The notes under the pieces: model-generated | Told to the model about the DNA's origin: nothing | The model's database searches: none | Seen by the model: the letters and a program-made list of their open reading frames with translations, nothing else | Shown here: one piece after another, positions 49,767 to 62,334 of the stretch | How the letters are laid out: each line of letters opens with the position of its first letter | Numbering within the stretch: position 1 is the stretch's first letter | Assembly (NCBI GenBank): GCA_000442125.1 | Contig: KE546965.1 | Location: forward strand, 1,488,001 to 1,552,000 | Direction: 5' to 3' | DNA length: 64,000 nt | Origin: Opeltia flavorubescens | Lineage: Eukaryota; Ascomycota; Lecanoromycetes; Teloschistales; Teloschistaceae | Translations under genes and position numbers: made by a program

Positions 49767-51730
49767 TTTATAAAATACTTTATTTAATTATATATATTTC
49801 AACTATTAATAAATTTTTTTAAAAAAATTTTTACTAAATTTTATAAAGCCGGCGGAATTTTAAAATTTTTAGCCTATATTATACCGTACCTCGCTACTTT
49901 TAATATAATTATTTTTATTTTTAAATTAAGTATTAATTAATAAAAATATATAATTTATATATTATTATTTTTATTTATTACTAGTATTATTAATTTAATA
50001 AATTCCTTTATAATATTAATACCGACCTAGTTTAATACCGTTTTATAAATAATAAAAGTACTTTTATAAATCTATTTCTAATCTCGTTAATAAATATTAA
50101 AGTTTATTTCTACTAATTAAAAGTAGTCTAAAATCGTATTATATTTATATATATTTATTATATAATAATTATTTTTTTAATATTTTTTTATTTTATAATT
50201 ATCTATTAAATTCGTATCTAGTAGATAGAAATTATAAAATAGAATTTAGCGGCTATTTACTGCTTTAATTTACTTTAAAGCTATTCGGTTTTTAAATAAA
50301 AAAAAATTCTTAATAAATATTTATATAATAAAATTTTTTTTTATATTAAAATTAATTAAATAATAAACTATTAAAAGCTTTATAAAGGTATTAATATATA
50401 AAAAAACTATTATAATAGATATTTACTATTTAATTATAGATAATTCTAATATAATAGTAGTATATACTAGAATTTTTTTTTTTTTATATTCCTTTTCTTT
50501 TATTATATTTTTTCTGCTTTTTTATAAATTTAAAGTATATAGAATTATTTATTTTATACCTTTTAGCCCTATAAATTTAATATTTTATTTTAAATATTAT
50601 TTCTTTATATTTTTTTAGATATTTAATTAAATTTTAACTACTATTTTTACCGCGATTTAAATTTTTTTTTTTTTTTATAAATTTCTCTATCGACTATTTC
50701 GTTTAAAGGATTAAATATTTTTATTAAATATTTTATATTTTAATTTAAATATAGTACCTATTTTTTATAAATATTATTTTAGCGTAATATATTATATTAA
50801 AAGAATTTAATAAGTTTTTAATTTTTTAAAATTTTATAATATTTTATTATTAATTCGCTTATTTATTTTAATTTATAAATAAAAAACTTTTATAAACTCG
50901 TTTATTAAATAATTTAAATTACTATATTATTACTATAAATATTAATTAAATATAGATACTAATTATAATTCTAGTTATTTTATAAATTCTAGCCGGGCTT
51001 TTATTTATATATTCTAGATCGCTAGATTATTAAATATATTTTTATAATATTTAATAAAATTATTTTAAATAAATAATTTATTTCTAGCGTTTAATAATTT
51101 AATATAATTATATTATTAAGTTTTAAATTTACTACTAAATTTAAAAGTTATTTAGTAAATTTTTTCCTTTTTTATAAAAAAATCCTCTTATAAAATATTA
51201 ATATATTTTTTATAATCGGTAAACTATTATATTAAATTTTTATATTTAATATATAATTATTCGCTAAATATTTTTAACCTACTAGCTTTCTTTTTAATAT
51301 TTAAAAAAAACCGGTAATAATTATTATTATACTATCTTTAATAGCCCGCGCTANCTTTTAGTTTAGTAATTTATAAGCGAATTTTTAATAATTTATTCTT
51401 TAACTTTAGTTCCTAAATATAAAACTAAACTTATAGTATTTATATTCTAGTTCTTTTTTTTTAAAAAAATTAATTTATTAAAAGCTTTATTTATTTAATC
51501 GCTTATTATTTTAATATTTTTTTTACTAGATAAAGATTCGTTCGTTAAATTATTTTTATTATTTCTATTTAGGTTTTTAAATAGATTTTACTCGCTATTA
51601 TTAAATTCTATAATTTAGTTTTTTTATAAGGCTTTTAGCTATTTTAAAGTTTACACGCGAGGTTTTTCTTTTTAAACTTTTTTTATTATTTTTACTAGAC
51701 AACTCCTTATAATTAAGAAGTAATTAGAAC

Positions 51731-51943
51731 TATAAAACTACTAGGTAAATAGTTTATAAACTTTAGATTAACGAAGCTGCGTAGTAGAATATAAAAGACG
51801 TTTTTTTAAATAATAATAGAATTAATTACTAAAGAATTCGTAGTTTAAAGCTTATAGAGTTTTTATTAAATATAAACGCTATCCGTATTAAATATAGCCC
51901 TACTTCCTATAAACTTTACACCCGCTAGGCCTCCGGCCTTATA
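51731..51943 (-). repeat. Gypsy family 1 copy B 5' LTR
   Basis: 213 bp. The end adjoining the outside retains G+C (acccgctaggcctccggcctt), the inner end is more mutated. It is followed by TAAAA at 51944-51948. Confidence 0.94.
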
Positions 51944-54900
51944 TAAAACCCGCTTTTTTTTTATATTTATTTTTATATATTTTTTTTAATATAACTTTAA
52001 TCTATTTTTAATAATATATTACTATTTCTTTATATAGTTAATATAATAGATTCGGTATAGAATATTAATAGATATTAATATACGTATAGCTCTATATAAA
52101 AATCTTTTATTTATAAATTTATAAATTATTTATAATTAATATATTATCCCGCTACTACTATTTAATCCATTTCTATATATTAGTAAAAATCCATTCTAGC
52201 TAATATTTAGTAAAGTCGCTACGTTTATTTAAAGAAATTGTATATATAGAATACTAATAGTTACTTTTAATCCTTATAATTATAATTTATTCTTTATAGT
52301 TTACTATTATCATTTTTATAATTAGAAAATATTTTTTTATTTTTTTATTAGTATATTTTTATAAAATTTCTATTTTTATAACTTTATCTAATACTATATA
52401 TATAGATTAGCTACCTTTTAACTTATAGTATTAGCGCTAGATATTTATAATTAAATATAGCTTTTATAACGCGGTAGTAGATTTTTATTTTTATTTCCAG
52501 TTGTAAATTTTTAATAATAAAAATAAAATCTAGTAATATTATTCTAAAGGTAGTTTATTTATAGTATATAGTATATTTAAAATTAGTAATTATTATATAA
52601 ATAAAATAGGTATTTTAATTTCTATAAAACTATATTAATTAAATTTTATTATTTATTTAATTAAGTAGAATAATTGTTATATTTTTTAATAATACCTATT
52701 ATTTATTCTACTACTAATTCGCGATATATATTTTATTATATATTTGTTTTTTATTATTATTTTATAGTTATATAGAACTATAATTAAAATAAAAAGCGAA
52801 TAGTTTATATCTAATTATAAATTCTAGAATATTTAATATATTATAGTATATAATTATATATATACTAGATTTTTAGTTTATATATAATAGTTCGACTTTT
52901 AAATCTATTATTTTATATTTATTATAGTTTTTAAAGCCGTATAAAATCTAGTTATTTCGAGCTAACTATTTATTAGTATTATAAAAAGTTAATAGCTTTT
53001 ATTTATTATTTACTATAATAATATTAAAAAAATTTTAGATTTTATTTTTAATATATTCGCTATTAAAGAACCAGCTAGCTAGATATTATTTATACTTTAA
53101 AGTAAATAGAATAAAATTTAATATACCCGGATATTATTTATTTTATTCCGCGGTATAAATATTATTCTATATACTTTTAAAAATATAATTTAATCGAATA
53201 TTCCCTTTAATTTTTAGATTATAAAATATATTAAAACTATTTTTTTATATTATTAACTATTTAAATATTATTTTATATAAATTATAGAGATTTAATATTT
53301 AATATACCTTATAAATATATACCGAGTAATTAATCGATTCTTTAACTTTTACTTTTATTATTTTAAAACATATTTCTATCCTCGCGGTACTAGATATTAA
53401 TAGTACTTTTAATTTATATAAAATAATATTATAGCTTTTATCTTTTAATCTATTATTATTTTATATTATAATATAATTTTATTAAATTTAAGGTTTTAAA
53501 AAAATTAGACTATTATATTAAAGCTCCTTTGAATTATTTTTTATAAATTCTCTAATATTTAAACTATTTCGTTAGTAAATTCTAAAATTAATCAAATATT
53601 ATACGCGCTATAATATTTATTATAATATTTTTTTTTATTAAATCCTATATATAAATAAATATTTAATTAGCCTTTAAATAGCTTTTATTAATTTTTTAAA
53701 AAATCTCTACTCGCGATTAATAATATTAATATATTATTTAAAATACTGGCTTATAGTTATTATAATTAAAAATAATAGTTTACCGTGTTTAAAAGCTATA
53801 TTTTATTATATATAGCGGGCGTAAACTAGCCGTTTATTAAAAAAGATATATCTTTTATTATAAATTATAAAGTATCTTTTTATTTAATATTTATTAAACC
53901 TTTATATATTTAAAAAGGTTTTATTTTTAAATATTCTCTTTATAAGCTATTTTAATAAGATTTTATACTAGAAAAAATCTAAAGCCGCCGATAATAGGAC
54001 GTATTTTATATATTAGGTAGTTTATAATTAACGTTTAAAATTATATATTAGTTTTTAATTTATAACTAATTTCTATTTTTAAAAACTATATAATCGCTAT
54101 TTATACCCTATTATAGTCTTTAATATTTATTAATAGGTTTTATATTTTAGTAAATAAGAATTTATAGAATTAATCTATACTATAATAGAGTTTTAAATAT
54201 ATATACCCGAATATATACTAGTTTAATTTTATATTTTTTTTTTATTTTAATTCTATTTTATTACTTTAAAATATATTATTACTTTTACTATATATATTAG
54301 CTTTAACTTAATTTTTAATATAATAAAATATATATTTTTTACTATATACTTTTACGACTTTATTATTGCAATTTTAAATAATATTATAAATAACTCTATA
54401 TTTAATACCTTTATTTATAATAATAAGGTCGAGCTTTAAATATAAATATAGAATACGCTATATTACTATAGGTTTTAGGCTATTAATGCGGTTAATCCTA
54501 GTTTTAATTTATAGCTCGTTTTTTACCTTTTATTTAGAGTTAAAAAAGATAAATTAGCTAGCGATTTAAAGATTAAAACCTATTTTAATATTTAAAATAA
54601 TATTTAAAAGGATTTATATTCTATATAAATAATTAAAATTTTTAAAAGTATTAGTAATATTTCTTTTTAATATATCGTTTAAAACTAATACAATATTTTT
54701 TTTTAAATTATTAGAATAAAATTATATTAGATAAGATATTATATAAAGTATTATTAGATATTATATTTATTTAGTATAGAATATATACTTTATATAGTAT
54801 TAATATATAAATTATTATTTTTTTATCTATTTTTTATTATATTTCTATTTAATATTTAAACGTCTAGATTTTCAAATTATTTTTAATAATATAAATTTTT

Positions 54901-55731
54901 TTAATATTTTATTTAATAAAAAAACCTTTTTTAAAATTATAAATAAATCTATTTTTAAATTTTAATTATTATTTTAAAGTTCGATCCGATTTTTTTATTT
55001 TTTTTTTAAAATATATATAAGTTTTTTTTAAATTTTTAGACCGTTAATAAATTAGAAAAGCTTTAGAATATTTTGAATTATTAAAAATAAAAGAGAGCTA
55101 TATTAATATTCGCTATTAATTTTAGTTTATAAACTTTATTTTAATAGTTATTTTTTAATATATTATTTTTATCAGCTTTTATAATTTTAGAAAAAACTTT
55201 TTAAAATTTTTTAATAAGTATATAACTAATATTCTTTTTAAAATTCCAAAAAATATTTTAGTACTAATTTATTTATTTATAATATAAAAGTTTACTAAAT
55301 ATTTTTAGAAGTAAAATCCGCGCTATTATTATTATAGAGAAGAACGTTTTAAATTTATTTATAAAATCTTTTTAAATTTATTTATTTTTTTTCTAGACTA
55401 TTTTATTTATTACGTTACTATTTTTAGTAAATATTATAAAAGCCGGTTTTTATTCTTTATTTATAGCTATTATTATTAAGGTTTTTAAAATTCTCGCGAT
55501 ATATATTTTATACCTTTTAATTAATTAAAAGGGGATTAGCTTATTTAATAAACTAATTGTATATAGTATATATCTATATTATTATTAATTTAATAGTAGT
55601 ATTAAATAGTATTTTAAAACTAAGCTATTTAAATATTTCTAAGTTTTTAATTAATATTTATAGCGGTATCGTTTTTAGTTTAATAAATTAGTATATTTTA
55701 TTTATAATTATTCGTCTTTATTAAATAAAAT

Positions 55732-55733
<2 letters not shown>

Positions 55734-55762
<29 letters not shown>
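55734..55762 (-). repeat. 29-nt T run, possible poly-A tail of a minus-strand retroposon
   Basis: An uninterrupted run of 29 T, the longest homopolymer in the window. Read on the minus strand it is an A tail following ...aaaaaaacggacg. A LINE or SINE ending here would extend to the right, from 55763. No RT of a non-LTR element was recognised there and no target duplication was found, so a slippage-grown T tract is equally possible. Confidence 0.35.
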
Positions 55763-56930
55763 CGTCCGTTTTTTTATTTAAATCGGGTATTAATTTAAAA
55801 GAAAATATATTATAAATATTCCTTTTATATAATTAGGGAGTAGATATAATAATTATATTTTCCTACTCTAGTCGCGGTATAATTTTTTAATATTTATCTA
55901 TTTTTTTTTACTCGGGGTAGATATATTCGCGATATTTTATATCTAATCTTTTAAACTCGCTCTTTATAAGTTATTTATAATTAAAAAAAATCTTTTATTT
56001 AAATAGGTCGAGATATTTTTTAATCTATTCTAGCTATTAATTTAAAAGTTATAAAAGGATTAAAATAAAGATAAATCCTTTGAATAGCTATATATTATTA
56101 ATAGGGTTGGCTAAAATATAAAAGTAATTAATAGTTATATTATTAATAAAAGGGTAGCGCGTTTTTAGAATTTACTTTTATTAAATCTAATATATTTATT
56201 ATCTAATTTTTTTTAATCTTCCTCGATTTAATAAAATATTTAAAATATTATTATATTTATAATAAATAAAGTAAATATAATAAAAATTTATAATATTTAT
56301 TAGCTTTTATTTATTAAGATATTTTTATAAAATCCTATTTTTCCTAAACTTATTATATCCGCGAGGAAACTACCATTTTATTAGACCTTTATATATAATA
56401 TATAATATACGCTATATATTTAATAAAGTATAAAATTTAAATTTTTTTTTAACCTATTTACTTTTATAAACTCCTATAATATTATAAATTTTTCAAAATT
56501 TTCGAACCTATTATATTTAAATACCCGAGTAAACTTTATAAAATCGCGTTATTAAAGTAATTAGCTATTATAATAGCTTTAAATCTATTATATAGATTTA
56601 ATATATTTTAATAAATATATAGTATTTTAAAGTCGAATTTATTTAGCGATTTTATATATATTTTTATTTTTATTATTACTATTAATAGGTTTCTTTTTTT
56701 TTTATTAAAGAGGGATAATATATATATAGGTTTTCAATATTATATTAGGAGGTAGATTTTTATAATTAATATTAAAATACTTTAAACCTTTTTTAATATT
56801 TATAAAAACTTTTATTATTAATTTATTATTTAAATTTATTAAATTATATTTTATTTTATAAATCATTATATTTATAGTCGATATTATTTTATCGGTAAGC
56901 TTATTTATTATATTTATTATCTTTTATATA

Positions 56931-57290
56931 AACGGGTTAAACTAGAATTTATTAATTATTATTTTATTTATTATATTTTAATTATTATTATTAGTTGTTT
57001 TTCAAGCTTTAAATATTAAATTAATCTTTAATTTTAGTCTTTTATATTTTTTATTTATTAAATAACGCGGGGAATATTCCTAGTTTTATTTATTTTAATA
57101 TTTAGTATTAGGCGATTCTAATCGGAATATATTAATCGTTATTTTATTTACTATATCCTAATTATTATTATTATTAGCTACTTCTACTTTAAATTTCGGG
57201 CTATTTTTTAATTTAGGTTTTTTATATTATTTATTTATTAAATAAAGCGGAAAGTTTTTTTAGTTTTATTTATTTTAAAACCTATTACGA
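56931..57290. repeat. 180-bp tandem duplication, two copies
   Basis: 56931-57110 and 57111-57290 align at an offset of exactly 180 bp, with landmarks attttatttattatatt, ttatttattaaataa-cgcgg and tagttttatttatttta in the same order. Differences are mostly transitions plus a 3-base shift within an att microsatellite. The period is 60 codons. No protein family is recognised. Confidence 0.82.
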
Positions 57291-57565
57291 AATATATAAA
57301 TATTATTATTATAAAAAGTATCCACGCTAAAAATTAAGCCTTTTTTTTTCAACTTTATTAAGTTTTTATTTATTTCTAAATGATAAAATTTAAAATTATT
57401 ATTAAATCTAATAATATACTATTTATTAAAAGAAATATATTTAATTTTACTATTTTACTTTTAAAAATTTTTATAAACTATTTTTAATAAAATATTTAAT
57501 TATTCAAATTTATTTATAGTTTAAGCTTTTTTTAAAATTTAATTATATTTTTTATTATTAGAAAA

Positions 57566-57778
57566 TATAAGGCCGACGGCCCAGCGGGTATAAAATTCGC
57601 AGAAAATATAGCTATATTTAATATAGGTAGCGTTTATATTTAATAAAAACCCTACGGGCTTTAAACTACTAATTCTTTAATAATTAATTTTATTATTATC
57701 TAGAAAAATATCTTTTATATTCTACTACGTAGCTCTATTAACCTAAAGTTTATAAGCTATTTATCTAGCGACCTTATA
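57566..57778 (+). repeat. Gypsy family 1 copy C 5' LTR
   Basis: 213 bp, aligned without gaps with the other four LTRs of the family in the window; the start reads tataaggcc and the end gaccttata. Confidence 0.95.
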
Positions 57779-59743
57779 GTTTTAATTATTCTTTAATTAC
57801 GAGGAGTTATCTAGTAAAAATAATAAGAGGAGCCTAAAAAAAAAGCCTCGCGTATAAACTTTAGAATAACTAGAAGCTTTATAAAAGGATTAAATTATAA
57901 AATTTAGTAATAATAAATAATATCTATTTAAAAACCTAGATAAAAATAATAAAAATAATTTAATAAATAAATCTTTATTTAATAAAAAAAATATTAAAGT
58001 AATAAATAATTAAATAAATAAAACTTTTAATAAATTAACTCTATTAAAGGAAAAAACTAGAATATAAATATTATAAGTTTAGTTTTATATCTAAAAATTA
58101 AAGTTAAAAAATAAATTATTAAAAATTTACTTATAAATTATTAAGTTAAAAGTTAGCGCGGGTTATTAAAAGTAGTATAGTAATAATTATTACCGGTCTT
58201 TTTTAAATATTAAAAAAAAAGCTAATAGATTAAAAATATCTAGCGAATAGCTATATATTAAATATAAAGATTTAGTATAATAATTTACTAATTATAAAAA
58301 ATATATTAATATTTTATAAAAGAATTTTTTTATAAAAAAAAAAAAATTCGTTAAATAGCTTTTAAATTTAATAATAAATCTAAAATTTAATAGCGTAATT
58401 ATATTAAATTATTAAGTACTAAAAATAAATTATTTATTTAAAATAATTTTATTAAATATTATAAAAATATATCTAATAACCTAGCGATCTAAAATATATA
58501 AATAAAAGCCCGGCTAGAATCTATAAAATAGCTAGAATTGTAATTAATATTTATATTTAATTAATATTTATAATAATAATATAATAATCTAAATTATTTA
58601 ATAAATAAATTTATAAAAATTTTTTATTTATAAATTAAAGTAGATAAGCGAATTAGTAATAAAGCGCTATAAAATTTTAAAAAATTAAAAATTTATTAAA
58701 CCCTTTTAATATAATATATTATGCTAAAATAATATTTATAAAAAATAGATACTATATTTAAATTAAGGTATAAAATATTTAATAAAAATATTTAATCTTT
58801 TAAATAAAATAGTTAATAGAAAGGTTTATAAAAAAAAAAAAAAAATTTAAATTATAGTAAAAATAATAATTAGAATTTAATTAAATATTTAAAAAAATAT
58901 AAAAAAATAATATTTAAAATAAAATATTAAATTTATAGAATTAAAAAATATAAAGCGGATAATTTTATATATTCTAAATTTATAAAAAAATAAAAAAAAT
59001 ATAATAAAGGAAAAGGAATATAAAAAAAAAATAAATTTTAATATATATTACTATTATATTAAAGTTACCTATAATTAGGCGGTAAATATTTATTATAATA
59101 GTTTCTTTATATATTAATATCTTTATAAAGCCTTTAATAATTTATTATTTAATTAATTCTAATATAAAAAAAAACTTTATTTTATAAATATTTATTAAAA
59201 AATTTTTTTTATTTAAAAATTAAATAGTTTTAAAATAAATTAAAGCGGTAAATAACCGTTAAATTCTATTTTATAGTTTTTATTAATTAGATATAAATTT
59301 AATAAATAATTATAAAGTAAAAAAATATAAAAGAGGTAATTATTATATAATAGATATATATAGGTATAATACAATTTTAGGCTATTTTTAACTAATAAAA
59401 ATAAACTTTAATATTTACTAGTAAAATTAGAAATAAATTTATAAAAATACTTTTATTATTTATAATACGGTATTAAACTAGGTCGATATTTATATTATAA
59501 AGGAATTTACTAGGTTAATAATATTAATAATAAATAAAAAAAATAATATATAAATTATATATCTTTATTTATTAATACCTAATTTAAAAGTAGAGATAAT
59601 TATATTAAAAATAGTAAAATACGGTATAATATAAATTAAAGATCCTAAAATTCTACTAGCTTTATAAAATTTAATAGAGTTCTTTTTAAAAAAATTTACT
59701 AATAGTTTAAATATATATAATTAGGTAGAATATCCTATAAATT

Positions 59744-60334
59744 TAAAGCTAGATAAATAATTAAAAATAAACCTAATTTATAATATATTATTAAATAAAT
59801 TAGTAGTAATTTAAAATTATTTTACTAGTATATAAAATAAAAACTAGATAAAACCTTTAAATAATCTAGCTAGAGTATTAATATTATTAATTAAAAAAAT
59901 AAATAATAGTTTATAATTATATATAGATTATAGAGGTCTTAATAAAACTACTATTAGAAATAAATATTTTTTATTTTTATTATTAGAAACTTTAAATAGA
60001 TTTATATATATAAAATAATTTATTAAAATTAATATTTATATTATTTATTATTATATTTAAATTAGATATAAAAATAAATAAAAAACTATATTTTAAACTT
60101 ACTATAAGTAGTTTAAATATTAAATTATATTATTTAATTTTATAAATACTTCTATTATATTCTAGTTATATATTAATAAAATATTATAATTTTATTTAAA
60201 TATATTTTACGTAATTTATCTAAATAATATATTAATCTATTTTAAAAATAAAAAAAAGGATTAAAAATATATTTATATAATTATTAAGGTTTTATTAAAA
60301 TATTATTTATATATAAAACTATTAAAATATATTT
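59744..60334 (+). pseudogene. Gypsy family 1 reverse transcriptase, copy C (fossil)
   Basis: Colinear with copy A. The YLDD region is at about 60211-60243 (gtaatttatctaaataatat). It is more strongly mutated than copy A. Broken. Confidence 0.78.
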
Positions 60335-60653
60335 TTAATTATATTAAAGTTATATTTTTAGATTTTATAATAGGTTAATAAAAAATTTATATAGAATTTT
60401 TAAAAATTAAAACTATAAGCGAATAACTAGTACTAGAAAATATAAAGAATATTCTAATATTTTTAGAATTTATAGGATTTTATAGGCGATTTATAAAAAG
60501 TTTTTTATAAATAACTATCCTTTTAACCGACCTAATATAAGGTATAAAAAAAAGGTAGGTTAAACCTAAATTTATTTAGTTTAAAAAAGTATAAAAAATT
60601 TTAAAAAAACTATAAAAACTTTTTATTTTAAGCTCTATTTTATAGTATTATAA

Positions 60654-61054
60654 TATAAATATTAAAATTTATATAAAAATAGATATATTAAAATATAAAA
60701 TAAAAAAAATTTTTAATTAAAAATTAAAAGAAAGTTTATATTAATATCTAGTAGTATTTTTTAACTATAAATTTAAAGGCGTAAAATTCTATTAGAAGAT
60801 ATATAATAAAAAGCTTTATATTATAATACTAGATTTTAAAAATTAGCGGTATTATTTATAAAAAGTTAAAAAAGTAATTTATATAATTATAAATTATAAT
60901 AATTTTAAGTATTTTATAATTATAAAAGAATTTATTATAAAGTAAATATAGTAGATAAAAAAACTAGTTATATTTAATTTCTATATAGAATACTAGAAAA
61001 ATTTACTAAATCTAGCTAATATACCGTTTAAAAAGCCTAATATTATAAAATTTA
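60654..61054 (+). pseudogene. Gypsy family 1 RNase H, copy C (fossil)
   Basis: Colinear with copy A; boundaries are transferred from it. Broken. Confidence 0.65.
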
Positions 61055-61493
61055 ATAATAATAAGAATAATAATAATAACTTTTTATTTATTTTATAAAA
61101 TAAANTTTATAATAAAAACTATTAGCTTAAATTATAAAAAAAAAATAAAATATTTATAATAATTAAATTTATAATAATTTTAATAGTATAATTAAATAGT
61201 ATAACTATTATAAATACTTTTATTATTTATAAAGATAAAGAAGAATTTAAAAAAATTTATAGATTTTTAAATTTTATAAACTCCCGGCTTTTAATTTAAT
61301 AAGTTATTAAATCGGAAAAATCTTTTTTAAATATATAATTACTTATAATAAAATAGTTTTTTAAATTTTAATAAAAAAACGCTTTTATTATAAAGGAAGA
61401 ATAATATTAAAAATTTACTATTAATTAAAAAAAATTTTTAAAATAAAGGATTAAAGAGAATAAACTATTTTAAAAAAATTTAATAATTTATAT

Positions 61494-62334
61494 ATTTAAT
61501 AATCTAATAATAAAAAAAAAATTTCTTTATATAAATTATAATAATTTTAAAGTAGGTTATTTTATAAAAAAAAATAAAGGATTCGGTTTATAAAAAATAT
61601 TATAAGTTAGGTATAATTAAAAAAATAGAAAATTATTATAAAATATATTTTAATTATTAAAAAATACGAATTTATTATTATAAACCTTATAATTAAATAA
61701 AACTAATTTTATTAAAAAGTATAAAACCGTTTTATATAGTAATAATAGATTTTATTACTAATTTACTATCTATAACTAATTTTTATATAGGAAGGACCTA
61801 TAATTTAATTTTTATATTAGTAAATAAATTAATTAAATATATAATTTATATTCCTATTATTAAAAATATTAATATAAAAAAATTTATAAAATTATTATAA
61901 TATAAATTTATTAAATATTATAGAATTATATAAAAAATTATTAGTAATAAAAAGTCGCTTTTTATAAATAAATTTTAAAATATTTTTTATTATTATTTAA
62001 GTATTAAAAAGAAATTTAATATTATATTTTATTTTTAAATTAATAGCTAAATAAAATATTAAAATTAAATTTTAAAGTATTATTTATAAATTTATTATAA
62101 TTATAAATAAGATAATTAATCGAAATTAATATTTTTAATAGAATTTATTTATAATAATAATATATATATAAATACTAGTAAACCACTAAATAAATTATTT
62201 AAAAAATATATTATTATTTTAAAAATTAAATTTAAAAATATAATTTTTAAAAAAAAAGCGCTTTTAATATTTAAAAAAATAAATTAATTAAAAAATTTAA
62301 AAAAATATTTAATTAAATTTTATAAAAAAAATTT
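61494..62334 (+). pseudogene. Gypsy family 1 integrase, copy C (fossil)
   Basis: Colinear with copy A. The D-F-I-T-N-L-L-S-I region is still legible at about 61749-61775. Broken. Confidence 0.72.

Larger units (their letters stand above)
44553..51943 (-). mobile_element. Ty3/Gypsy LTR retrotransposon fossil, family 1, copy B
   Basis: Same family as copy A, on the minus strand, also 7391 bp long, with 213-bp LTRs and TAAAA duplications. The equivalent of the RT catalytic box lies at the same internal distance from the 5' LTR as in copy A, so divergence has come from substitution rather than indels. It is structurally whole and heavily broken by RIP-type changes. It carries one undetermined base, at 51354. 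Confidence 0.95.
51944..57565. repeat. Unassigned RIP-decayed DNA between Gypsy copies B and C
   Basis: No domain could be assigned on either strand. A forward frame through about 53350-54300 is long and rich in Val/His/Gln-like positions when TpA is read back as CpA, a pattern often seen on the antisense of a real coding region, so a decayed minus-strand gene or element is possible here. The stretch also contains a 29-nt T run (55734-55762) and a 180-bp tandem duplication (56931-57290). Confidence 0.42.

Noticed and set aside
53350-54300. A specific decayed host gene on the minus strand
   Set aside because: The antisense-like composition is suggestive, but no motif could be matched on the minus strand, so no product is named.
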